64,000 bases of DNA from Galbibacter mesophilus (lineage in GTDB: Bacteria; Bacteroidota; Bacteroidia; Flavobacteriales; Flavobacteriaceae), in assembly GCF_023721415.1 (NCBI RefSeq), contig NZ_JAMQVC010000003.1, forward strand, positions 1 through 64,000, given 5' to 3'. The notes under the pieces were generated by a model. It saw only the letters and a program-made list of their open reading frames with translations, was not told where the DNA came from and did not search any database. How positions within the stretch are numbered: position 1 is the stretch's first letter; each line of letters opens with the position of its first letter. This document shows, one piece after another, positions 41,141-49,183 of the stretch. Position numbers and translations under genes: made by a program.

Positions 41141-42346
41141 TTACTCCTCAATGTCTTCTTCAACTCTATTGTCATCGAATGCAGATGGTAACAGATTGGG
41201 AATCATTTTAATAAATATAGGTAATAAGATGGCGCCTCCGGGAAGTGCAAATATGGCTAGAGAAGGTACCGTTTTGAAAATATCCAGCAATTGCTCACGA
41301 ATTTTTTTACGTTCTTCAACAGTAAGTTCTTTTGTGGTTGATTTACCCAGCAAATACACAAGCTCTTTGCTTCCTTCCAATTCTTTTTTTAAACGCTTAC
41401 TATTACGTGTAATTAATTTTTTAACAAGGGCGTGGGAATTGTCGAAGAACTGTTTTACGGGATTGGCATTTTTAAATAAAGACACTTCATCTTTGTGTTT
41501 ATCAAAGAAAATACTAACATGTTGAATAGCTTCTTGTGCATAGTCTTTAGGAAGCTGAAGGTCTATGGCAGTACCAAAAATAAACTCAGATTCCTTATAG
41601 TTTAAAGAATGATCTTCCCATGCAGAGAGACAAACCATATCTAAAAAATACATTTTTTCAATAAGGTTAAAGTCTTTTGTTAGTAATATCCTATAATTTC
41701 CATCAAATTCTTTCTCCGAAGCAGCATGATAAACCAAAGATGCATTTAACAATTTCAGTAACTGAATATCGTTTTCGGATTTTTCTTGCTTCATGGTGAT
41801 CGCGTGATAGGCTAGATTCACCAAAATATGCTCTAATAGGTGGGCAGCAGATTTAATATCCTTTTCACCATTCAAATATTTTTGGTAGACAATTACATCA
41901 ATGTAAACCAGTGAATTCGTAAGCACCTTATGAAAATTCTTAGTAAAAATGTTCTCAAGGATATAAACACGGTTGTGTATTACTTTTTCTAGGCGGCTTG
42001 TTTTTTTCTTTCCTTGTAAGAGCGTATCAAAGAATGATATTTTTTCAGACTCCAGTTCTTCATAAAACTCTAAAAGGCTATCAACAAAATCTGAAAAAGA
42101 TACTTTTTTTTGCTGATTAAGGAGGTAGATGCAATAATGGGCGTATAAGAGATTTACTTTCGCCATTTCATCTTCTGAAAGCAGGGAAGGTGAGCTAATT
42201 TCCTTTGGAATCATAACATTGGCTCCATAGATAAAGCCATATTTGCGTAGTTCTTTATGAAGTGCTTCAGAATTGGAACAAAGCAGTTCTGTAATTTTTA
42301 TCAGGGAAGCAAATTTATCTATCCAGCCTTGGGCAGAAGGGTTCAT
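41141..42346 (-). CDS. LETM1-related protein
   Basis: A 401-residue, mostly alpha-helical protein. The C-terminal ~90 residues (KSTTKELTVEERKKIREQLLDIFKTVPSLAIFALPGGAILLPIFIKMIPNLLPSAF) match the LETM1-type membrane segment that precedes the ribosome-binding region in the mitochondrial family; the preceding region (1-300) is helical and of unknown type, with a single TM near 363-388. From memory, flavobacterial homologues are called LETM1-related biofilm-associated proteins; the biofilm link is not visible here. It is the last minus-strand gene before the strand switch at 42347. Confidence 0.75.
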   Translation of the reverse strand: MNPSAQGWIDKFASLIKITELLCSNSEALHKELRKYGFIYGANVMIPKEISSPSLLSEDEMAKVNLLYAHYCIYLLNQQKKVSFSDFVDSLLEFYEELESEKISFFDTLLQGKKKTSRLEKVIHNRVYILENIFTKNFHKVLTNSLVYIDVIVYQKYLNGEKDIKSAAHLLEHILVNLAYHAITMKQEKSENDIQLLKLLNASLVYHAASEKEFDGNYRILLTKDFNLIEKMYFLDMVCLSAWEDHSLNYKESEFIFGTAIDLQLPKDYAQEAIQHVSIFFDKHKDEVSLFKNANPVKQFFDNSHALVKKLITRNSKRLKKELEGSKELVYLLGKSTTKELTVEERKKIREQLLDIFKTVPSLAIFALPGGAILLPIFIKMIPNLLPSAFDDNRVEEDIEE

Positions 42347-42420
42347 TCTACATTAATTTCTGATGGTAAAAATACAATAGATTTTAATCTATTTTATTAA
42401 AATTTCAAAAAATATAAAAC

Positions 42421-42530
42421 CCACCTAGCAGTTTCTTCGTAAGTATAGGTAAAAATAAGTTTTTTTGGTTAATATTTAGGTTTTTTGTTAGGTGGAAGAG
42501 GCGCATTATTTTAATGCGCCTTTTTCTTTT
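42421..42530 (+). ncRNA. Candidate structured small RNA with its own terminator
   Basis: CCACCTAGC (42421-42429) pairs with GTTAGGTGG (42487-42495), including one G-U pair, and closes a 57-base AT-rich loop. Four bases later AGGCGCATTA (42499-42508) pairs perfectly with TAATGCGCCT (42512-42521), followed by TTTTCTTTTTT, an intrinsic terminator that works only on the plus strand. No plus-strand gene lies upstream for about 27 kb (the last ends at 14977), so the terminator must end a short transcript that starts near 42350-42420. No promoter consensus is obvious. RNA identity is inferred. Confidence 0.45.
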
Positions 42531-42531
42531 T
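42499..42531 (+). terminator. Plus-strand intrinsic terminator
   Basis: A ten-bp perfect stem (AGGCGCATTA/TAATGCGCCT) with a three-base loop and a T-rich tail, located between a minus-strand gene and a plus-strand gene. Confidence 0.85.
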
Positions 42532-42540
42532 TGCGAAACC

Positions 42541-42760
42541 CAAACCCCAAAAGCCGAAGGTGCATTGGGGTTTGCTGGTTGAGCTAACCCCGACCGTTAG
42601 CGTCGGGGTCTCCTGTTTTTTTGTCCGATTTCTTTCCCCAAACCCCAAAAGCCGAAGGCGCATTGGGGTTTGCAGGTTGAGCTAACCCCGACCGTTAGCG
42701 TCGGGGTCTCCTGTTTTTTTGTCCGAATTTCTTTCCCCAAACCTCAAAAGCCCTAGACCC
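42541..42760 (+). repeat. Tandem duplication of a 98-bp terminator-bearing unit
   Basis: Copy 1 is 42541-42638 and copy 2 is 42639-42737; they differ at two substitutions and one inserted A. A third, truncated copy begins at 42738. Each full copy has two hairpins: CAAACCCCAA with TTGGGGTTTG (42541-42550/42565-42574) and ACCCCGAC with GTCGGGGT (42587-42594/42602-42609), the latter followed by CTCCTGTTTTTTT, which resembles a plus-strand terminator. No ORF is present. Confidence 0.85.
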
Positions 42761-42938
42761 AGCGAGTTTTGTTGACTGTACCTGTCTTTAACTATTAGCT
42801 TTACAAAAAAATCCATTTTGACATTTGGTAAATGTCTTTCAATTTTGTGATTTTAGCATTGTAAATATTTGCATTAAAGTACTTTACGTTAGATTCCCTT
42901 TTCAGAAAATGAAATCTTTAAAACTGAAAAAATAGAAG

Positions 42939-42946
42939 TACCTTTG
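42939..42946 (+). promoter_or_regulatory. -7 box for der (TACCTTTG)
   Basis: An exact TAnnTTTG match 19 bases before the der ATG at 42965. It lies within the longer reading frame that begins at 42944, which shows that the longer start is wrong. Confidence 0.6.
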
Positions 42947-42964
42947 CACCTTAAAATTAAAAGT

Positions 42965-44269
42965 ATGAGTGCCATTGTAGCCATCGTTGGAAGACCAAAT
43001 GTTGGAAAATCGACCCTTTTTAACAGAATGATTAAAAGAAGGGAAGCTATTGTTGATGAAATTAGCGGAGTTACCCGCGACCGTCACTATGGGAAATCAG
43101 ATTGGAACGGTCGGGAATTTTCTTTGATTGATACAGGCGGTTATGTTGTAGGGAGCGATGATATTTTTGAAAAAGAAATAGATAAGCAAGTTGAGTTGGC
43201 TATTGAAGAGGCAGATGTTATCATTTTTGTGGTAGATGTCGCTACTGGAGTTACAGGAATGGATGAAGAAGTGGCGCAATTATTACGGCAAGTGAATAAA
43301 CCTGTGGTAATGGCTGTGAATAAGGTTGATAGCGCTGTTCGAGAGGCAGATGCCGTAGAGTTTTATTCCTTAGGATTGGGAGAATATTATACCATTTCCA
43401 GCATTAACGGTAGCGGTACGGGTGAATTATTGGATGCTGTTGTCGAGCTTTTGCCTGAAGACACTGGCGTTGAGGAAGAGGAATTGCCTAGATTCGCCGT
43501 GGTAGGTAGACCAAATGCAGGAAAATCGTCTTTCATTAATGCCCTTTTGGGGGAGGACCGTTACATCGTTACTGATATCGCGGGGACTACGAGGGATAGT
43601 ATGGATACCAAATATAACCGTTTTGGATTTGAATTTAATTTGGTTGATACAGCCGGTATCCGAAGAAAAGCGAAAGTAAAGGAAGATTTGGAATTTTACA
43701 CCGTGATGCGCTCCGTAAGAGCTATTGAGCACTGTGATGTTTGTTTACTGGTTCTAGATGCCACACGCGGATTTGAAGGTCAGGATTTAAACATTTTCTG
43801 GTTGGCAGAACGAAACCGTAAAGGGATTGTGATTTTGGTAAATAAGTGGGATTTAATTGAAAAGGATACCAATACTGTTAAGAAATTTGAAGCCTTTATA
43901 AGAAAAGAGATTGAACCTTTTACAGATGTGCCAATTGTGTTCATTTCCGTATTGAACAAACAAAGAATATTTAAGGCCATTGAAAAAGCAGTAGAGGTGT
44001 ACGAAAATAAAACCAAGCGTATAAGTACTTCTAAGCTTAATGAAACCATGCTGCCTATCATAGAAAACACTCCACCGCCATCACATAAAGGTAAATATGT
44101 TAAGGTGAAGTTCTGTACACAATTACCAACGCCTACACCTCAGTTTGCATTTTTTGCTAATTTACCGCAATATGTTAGGGAGCCTTATCGCCGTTTTATT
44201 GAAAATCAACTACGTGAAAATTTTGATTTTCATGGGGTTCCTGTGCAGGTTTACTTCAGGAAAAAATAA
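42965..44269 (+). CDS. der: Ribosome biogenesis GTPase Der (EngA)
   Basis: A 434-residue protein with two consecutive GTPase domains. The first P-loop is GRPNVGKST (9-17), with DTGGY switch and NKVD; the second is GRPNAGKSS near residue 180, with DTAGIRR and NKWD. A C-terminal KH-like domain follows (about 350-434), ending [10 protein letters not shown]. Der is needed for 50S ribosomal subunit maturation. The start is set by the -7 box at 42939; the extended frame would begin with TTG. It follows the RNA/terminator island. Confidence 0.97.
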   Translation: MSAIVAIVGRPNVGKSTLFNRMIKRREAIVDEISGVTRDRHYGKSDWNGREFSLIDTGGYVVGSDDIFEKEIDKQVELAIEEADVIIFVVDVATGVTGMDEEVAQLLRQVNKPVVMAVNKVDSAVREADAVEFYSLGLGEYYTISSINGSGTGELLDAVVELLPEDTGVEEEELPRFAVVGRPNAGKSSFINALLGEDRYIVTDIAGTTRDSMDTKYNRFGFEFNLVDTAGIRRKAKVKEDLEFYTVMRSVRAIEHCDVCLLVLDATRGFEGQDLNIFWLAERNRKGIVILVNKWDLIEKDTNTVKKFEAFIRKEIEPFTDVPIVFISVLNKQRIFKAIEKAVEVYENKTKRISTSKLNETMLPIIENTPPPSHKGKYVKVKFCTQLPTPTPQFAFFANLPQYVREPYRRFIENQLRENFDFHGVPVQVYFRKK

Positions 44270-44329
44270 TAAGGCTGTTAAAAAAATACTAAAAAGTAAA
44301 TTTCACCTTTATCGGTTGCGGTTTTATTC

Positions 44330-44337
44330 TATTTTCG
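44330..44337 (+). promoter_or_regulatory. -7 box (TATTTTCG) for outer-membrane protein gene
   Basis: A TAnnTTCG match 15 bases before the ATG at 44353. Confidence 0.4.
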
Positions 44338-44352
44338 AGGAAACTAATACCG

Positions 44353-47103
44353 ATGAAGAAAATATCCCTACTATTCTTCTTCGTAGTTAGCGTATTTTCC
44401 TATGCGCAAGACTATGAACTAACTGGAAAAGTAATAGACGAAACTACTCGCGAACCTTTAGAAGCTTCTACCGTTTACGCAGAAACTATACAGGACAGCA
44501 CTATGGTTTCTTATACAGTGTCTAACCAAAATGGTGATTTTATATTGGAAATGGACACTCCTGAAAAAAAAGTCCACCTTTTTATTACTTACAATGGTTA
44601 TCAGCCTGTTAAAAAGGTGGTAACACTTTCTAAAAATACGATCGATTTTGGTGAAATTCCTTTGGCGTTACAAGCAGAGCAGCTGGAAGGGGTAAGTGTA
44701 GTTGGCGAGCGCGTGCCTATAACCATAAAAAAGGATACGCTGGAGTTTAACGCCGACTCTTTTAAAACGCGTCCCGATGCTAGTGTGGAAGATGTGCTGA
44801 AAAAACTGCCGGGAGTTGAAATTGATAGCGATGGAAAAATTACCGTAAACGGAAAAGAGGTAAATAAGGTGTTGGTGAACGGACAAGTTTTTTTTAGTTC
44901 CGATCCTAAAGTAGCTACAAAAAGTCTTCCGAAAGAAATTATAGATAAAATTCAAATTTCCGATACAAAGTCCAAAACCCAAGAATTTACAGGAGATGAT
45001 GGTGATGGCGAAAACAAGACCATCAATTTAACTATAAAGAAGGATAAAAATAAAGGGTATATGGGCCGTGCCGCCGCAGGATACGGTACCGATGAACGTT
45101 ATCAAGCTAACGGAATTCTTAATTATTTTCGGGATAAAGAGCGTGTAAGTATTTTGGCGACCTCAAATAATATTAACAACGCTGGCTTTTCATTCGATGA
45201 AATTTATGACATGGTGGGGAATACTAATGGAGGTTATTCTTTTGCTAACGATAACGGACTCATAAATAACTTCGGAAGAGGTATTACGACGTCGTCTTCC
45301 CTCGGAGCGAGTTACGCCAATGCGGAAAAAGACGCTTATGAAATTGATGCCAACTATTTCTTTGCATACAGTGATTCATTTGATGATCAAAAAACTGCCC
45401 GGGAAAATATCTTGCCAGAAGGGAGTTTTTTCACCAATAGTGAATCCCGTTTTGACGGATCGACCAATTCTAACAGGGGAGCGGCAAATTTGGAGTTTGA
45501 CATAGACAAAACAATGCGGATTTCCATTCAGCCAACCTTAAGTGTTAACCGAACAAACTCGGTCAATATTAGTGAAACTACTTCTTCAGATACAGATGGT
45601 AATTTAACCAACAGCAATCAGCGACAAACCATTACTGATGGAATGCAACGAAATTTCAATAATGAAGTGAATATTTACAAAAAACTGGATACCGTTGGAA
45701 AGTTTGTTAGGGTTTCGTTCTCAAACACAAATGTGGTTAACGATAATGAATCGAATTTTATGTCTACACGTGAAGTTTTTGGTAACAATGCGAATGAGGA
45801 ATCGGTGGATCAAATGAATTTTGATGATACCAAAAGGGATGATTATCGTTTTGAAGCTGCTTACCGACAACCTATTGCCGCCAAAGTTTTTCTTGATTTT
45901 GAATATCAATGGCGAACGCAAACTAATCAGAATAAAAAAGATGTTTTCGATTTTGATAACACTACCAATGAATATGATAATTTCAATGCTGTTTTAAGCA
46001 CCGACTTTACCTTCAGAAATATTCAACAAATACCTTCTTTTGGAATAAGAAGGGACGGTGAAAAATGGCGCTGGCGCGTTAATGCTGAATATGCATTTAC
46101 AGATATTAAAAACAGCGATTTTCTGCAGACGGGCTCTTTCAAGAGAAATTATAATAATCTATTGTTCAATGCATCTTCCAGCTATGCTTTCAGCAATAAC
46201 AAACGTCTTCGATTGAATTATCGTACAAACCTGAATGTTCCTTCCGTAGGGCAATTGCAACCGGTGCCCAATATTTCCAATCCGCTTAACATTATACAAG
46301 GTAATCCCGATTTAAACTTAACTAAAACGCATAGACTGAATATCAATTATAATAATTTTAATTGGCGAGAGCGTACGGGTGTGTATCTATATTCTGGAGG
46401 TGAAATTGAAGAGGATAAAGTGGTTTCGGTAACCACTACCGATGAAGACTTTCTTAGAACGACAACTTTCACCAATGTAGATGGAAATTACAATATGTAT
46501 TTTGGTTTTGGGTACTCTAAACAGTTAAAAAAAGACAGTACGTTTACCGCGAAAGTTAATTTTAGACCTTTTTTGCGCTATAATAACGATGTAAGTTTTA
46601 ACAACGGACAAGAACTGGTTGCTAAAAGTTTTACCGTAAACCCGTACTTAAGCACTACGCTTAACTTCAGTGAAATTGTTGAAATAGAGCCTGCTTACAG
46701 GATTAGCTATAATAACACGAAGTACAATATTGAAAGTTTTGAAGATGTTGAGTTTGTCTCGCATACAGCTTCGTTAAGAACAACTACTTATTGGCCGGAA
46801 AATGTAGTTTGGGGTAATGATATAAATTATAATTACAACGGTAATGTTTCGGCAAATTTTGATAAAGATGCGCTGTTTTGGAATATGAGTTTGGGCTATC
46901 AATTCTTGAAAAAGAATGCTACATTTAAGGTGCTAGCGTACGATTTGCTTAATCAAAACAACAATGCTCGAAGAACAACAGGAGCCGATTTTATACAGGA
47001 TAGCCAAAGTACGGTGCTTACCCAGTATTTTATGGCGAGTTTGAGTTTTAAGTTCGATCAATTTGGTGGGAAAAAGCCAAATGGGAGAAGGGGACGTTAT
47101 TAA
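44353..47103 (+). CDS. TonB-dependent receptor-like outer-membrane protein (OMP_b-brl_3 type)
   Basis: A 916-residue protein: signal peptide (to SYAQ, about residue 18), CarboxypepD_reg-like domain (YELTGKVIDETTREPLEASTVYAE), a short plug-like segment (SVEDVLKKLPGVEIDSDGKITVNGKEVNKVLVNGQVFF), then a long beta-barrel with many NN/DN-rich loops, and a C-terminus with KPNGRRGRY. This is the Bacteroidota OMP_b-brl_3 class of TonB receptors, which often lack a recognisable ligand motif. It follows der with an 83-base gap but has its own -7 box. Confidence 0.85.
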   Translation: MKKISLLFFFVVSVFSYAQDYELTGKVIDETTREPLEASTVYAETIQDSTMVSYTVSNQNGDFILEMDTPEKKVHLFITYNGYQPVKKVVTLSKNTIDFGEIPLALQAEQLEGVSVVGERVPITIKKDTLEFNADSFKTRPDASVEDVLKKLPGVEIDSDGKITVNGKEVNKVLVNGQVFFSSDPKVATKSLPKEIIDKIQISDTKSKTQEFTGDDGDGENKTINLTIKKDKNKGYMGRAAAGYGTDERYQANGILNYFRDKERVSILATSNNINNAGFSFDEIYDMVGNTNGGYSFANDNGLINNFGRGITTSSSLGASYANAEKDAYEIDANYFFAYSDSFDDQKTARENILPEGSFFTNSESRFDGSTNSNRGAANLEFDIDKTMRISIQPTLSVNRTNSVNISETTSSDTDGNLTNSNQRQTITDGMQRNFNNEVNIYKKLDTVGKFVRVSFSNTNVVNDNESNFMSTREVFGNNANEESVDQMNFDDTKRDDYRFEAAYRQPIAAKVFLDFEYQWRTQTNQNKKDVFDFDNTTNEYDNFNAVLSTDFTFRNIQQIPSFGIRRDGEKWRWRVNAEYAFTDIKNSDFLQTGSFKRNYNNLLFNASSSYAFSNNKRLRLNYRTNLNVPSVGQLQPVPNISNPLNIIQGNPDLNLTKTHRLNINYNNFNWRERTGVYLYSGGEIEEDKVVSVTTTDEDFLRTTTFTNVDGNYNMYFGFGYSKQLKKDSTFTAKVNFRPFLRYNNDVSFNNGQELVAKSFTVNPYLSTTLNFSEIVEIEPAYRISYNNTKYNIESFEDVEFVSHTASLRTTTYWPENVVWGNDINYNYNGNVSANFDKDALFWNMSLGYQFLKKNATFKVLAYDLLNQNNNARRTTGADFIQDSQSTVLTQYFMASLSFKFDQFGGKKPNGRRGRY

Positions 47104-47142
47104 TGCTTGTACGGAAACTTTTCTTCCTATAAATAACGGAAT

Positions 47143-47508
47143 TTATTCATCCAGATAATCATCAATATCACGGCGGTCTTTTTTTGTGGGTCGTCCTGTT
47201 CCCTTTTTTCGGTAGTATTCTTTTGAGTATTTAAGCAATTCCACATGCTCAAAGGCTTCCTTGGGAGTAACATCTTTCCGGTAGATGTCCACTAATTTAG
47301 CACCAACTCGGTTATCGGGAATGTCGAGAACCTTAATTTGGTAATTAATTTGATTTTTACGTAGCTCTATGCTGTCGGTTGGAAAAACATCGCGTGAGGG
47401 CTTTGCCTTCTGTCCGTTTAAGGTAACATGTCCTTTTTTACAGGCTTCCGTAGCCATATTTCTGGTTTTGTAATATCTTATACACCATAAATACTTATCA
47501 ATACGCAT
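47143..47508 (-). CDS. S4-domain RNA-binding protein (Hsp15-like)
   Basis: A 121-residue protein with an S4 RNA-binding domain at the N-terminus (MRIDKYLWCIRYYKTRNMATEACKKGHVTLNGQKAKPSRDV) and a basic C-terminal part (KGTGRPTKKDRRDIDDY). The family includes Hsp15, which binds free 50S subunits carrying nascent chains. Length is close to the Hsp15 size. It stands alone on the minus strand, divergent from the FKBP-like gene. Confidence 0.9.
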   Translation of the reverse strand: MRIDKYLWCIRYYKTRNMATEACKKGHVTLNGQKAKPSRDVFPTDSIELRKNQINYQIKVLDIPDNRVGAKLVDIYRKDVTPKEAFEHVELLKYSKEYYRKKGTGRPTKKDRRDIDDYLDE

Positions 47509-47618
47509 AACACTAAATAAAAAATTTCGTTAATGGGTAAAGCAAAAATACTAGAAAATAGTATCTTGCGCACCTGAATTCGAGGAATATAATAATATAT
47601 ACTGAAAAAGCAAGATTG

Positions 47619-48533
47619 ATGAAGATTACCTATTTATTGCCTGTGTTCTTAGGGCTTTACCTGTTTACCGCCTGTAACAATGATGACGATGGAAATAATG
47701 GTCCGGTGTTGAGAGATTTGGCAGAAGTTACAGCTGAAAACGAGGCTGAATTGCAAGACTATCTGAATACACATTTTTATAATTATGAAGAATTTGCCAA
47801 CCCATCGGCAGATTTTGATTATAAAATTGTATTGGACACTATTGCCGGTGAAAATGCAGATAAAACACCGTTAATTGAACAAGTGAAAGATACTACAATA
47901 GACGTTCAGGATGTTCCTCAAAAAATGTATTATTTAGTTGCTCGACAAGGGGTTTCCGAAAAACCTAAACTAGGGCACCAAATATTAGTTAGGTATCAAA
48001 CAGATGAAATCAATGGGGATGTAATCGATGAATCTGTAGTTGAAACTCCATTTAATACAGTTGCTCCAAATCTTTCCGAGGGATTTAAACAATTAGCTAT
48101 AAAAATAGCAAAGGGAACTGGCTTTGTTGAAAATGGAGATGGCACCTTGCAATGGAATAATGATTATGGGATTGGTGTTTCTTTTGTTCCATCGGGTTTA
48201 GCTTTTTACTCTGGGGGAGATTACCGTACTTTAATTTTTAAAATTGACATGCTTCAGTTCAATGATCAAGACCAAGATATCATCCAAACCTCCTCAGGAA
48301 ATGTAGCTTCCCCAGACGGGATTCCTTCCCATATAGAGGATGTAGATGGTGATGGTGATCCACGAAACGATGATACGGATGGTGACGGACTTCCAGATTA
48401 TTTGGATGCGGATGATGATGGTGACGGAATTCTAACGGAATTTGAGTACGACACAGATGGTGACGGTATTCCAGACGATCATGATAATGACGGTATTCCA
48501 GATTACCTCGATCCCGATAACCAAATTGGTTAA
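47619..48533 (+). CDS. Lipoprotein with FKBP-type PPIase domain and calcium-binding repeats
   Basis: A 304-residue lipoprotein (lipobox LFTAC, Cys19 from the ATG at 47619; an upstream frame start would be TTG). The central part (about 95-215) has an FKBP-like layout: GHQILVRYQTDEINGDVIDES and the hydrophobic YGIGVSFVPSGLAFYSGGDY segment of the pocket. The last ~70 residues have repeated DxDxDG-type motifs (DVDGDGDPRNDDTDGDGLPDYLDADDDGDG and so on), typical thrombospondin-type-3 calcium repeats. It is probably attached to the outer membrane and acts as a periplasmic or surface prolyl isomerase. It is followed by a terminator. Confidence 0.8.
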   Translation: MKITYLLPVFLGLYLFTACNNDDDGNNGPVLRDLAEVTAENEAELQDYLNTHFYNYEEFANPSADFDYKIVLDTIAGENADKTPLIEQVKDTTIDVQDVPQKMYYLVARQGVSEKPKLGHQILVRYQTDEINGDVIDESVVETPFNTVAPNLSEGFKQLAIKIAKGTGFVENGDGTLQWNNDYGIGVSFVPSGLAFYSGGDYRTLIFKIDMLQFNDQDQDIIQTSSGNVASPDGIPSHIEDVDGDGDPRNDDTDGDGLPDYLDADDDGDGILTEFEYDTDGDGIPDDHDNDGIPDYLDPDNQIG

Positions 48534-48602
48534 TATTTAAAATTTATTACCCGAGTCTAGACTACTTCAGTTTGTTACTTTAGGCTCAAAATAAAAACCT
48601 AC

Positions 48603-48637
48603 AACCTACGAGGCTTTAAAAATCTCGTAGGTTTTTT
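48603..48637 (+). terminator. Intrinsic terminator after FKBP-type lipoprotein
   Basis: AACCTACGAG (48603-48612) pairs perfectly with CTCGTAGGTT (48624-48633), followed by Ts. Confidence 0.9.
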
Positions 48638-48682
48638 TGTTGAATTAATTTGAAATGCCATAACCTGATTTCAAGTGCGGGA

Positions 48683-48913
48683 AAAGTAAAGCACAGTTTT
48701 TAAAAAGTAGTTTTAAGTACCAAAAAAGTAAAATGAAGTTAATAAAAAGTAACGCTCAGTTGTTAGAATGTAAGTTGTAGTTGCTGTAAAGTAAAGCTAA
48801 GTAGCAAAAAAGTAGATTTCAGTTAAAAGGAAGTAAACTAAAGTAGTGACAAAGTAAATCTCAGTTGGAAGAATGCAAGTCGTAGTTGTTAAAAAGTAGT
48901 TTGTAGTCGCTGA
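48683..48913. repeat. Second degenerate 21-bp tandem array (11 units)
   Basis: Units begin every 21 bases from 48683 (48704, 48725 and so on to 48893). The consensus is AAAGTAnnnnnnAGTnnnnAA, so AAGTA-like and AGTT/AGTA-like triplets repeat at alternating 10- and 11-base distances, about one helical turn. Units 3 and 4 most resemble units 8 and 9, suggesting a 105-bp higher-order repeat. Its sequence is unrelated to the 6579-6893 array, which has the same 21-bp period. It lies between the lipoprotein terminator and the terminator of the TonB-receptor gene, so it is non-coding. Confidence 0.85.
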
Positions 48914-49021
48914 GATGGTTCGGGAGCGTGAACTTTACAACTTACCAGCTTAACGCCTTATCGGCTAAATAGAATAAAAAAATAATTTCAAGTGTTCGGA
49001 AAGACTCCTGGAGTGACTAAT

Positions 49022-49055
49022 AAAAAAGTCCGAAAACGTAGATGTTTTCGGACTT
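49022..49055 (-). terminator. Intrinsic terminator after TonB-receptor gene
   Basis: AAGTCCGAAAAC (49026-49037) and GTTTTCGGACTT (49044-49055) form a 12-bp perfect stem; the minus strand continues into Ts. Confidence 0.85.
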
Positions 49056-49183
49056 CCTTTCAGCAGCAACTTTATTACACTAACCATCAACTGTATGTCG
49101 CTGCCTCTATTGGGTGTTTTGGTTGGTTGTTTATGGTTGTTTTTTAAATGTAGTTGGTGTTAATGCGCTATTATTCTTTCAGT

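Noticed and set aside
42541-42760. Insertion sequence remnant
   Set aside because: The unit has no inverted ends with target duplication and no transposase-like frame.
42944-42964. der starting at the TTG at 42944
   Set aside because: The start lies inside the -7 box; the ATG at 42965 gives the usual N-terminus.
48683-48913. CRISPR array or promoter cluster
   Set aside because: The units are contiguous, degenerate and lack spacers; the AGT-like triplets do not match the TTG-N19-TAnnTTTG promoter.
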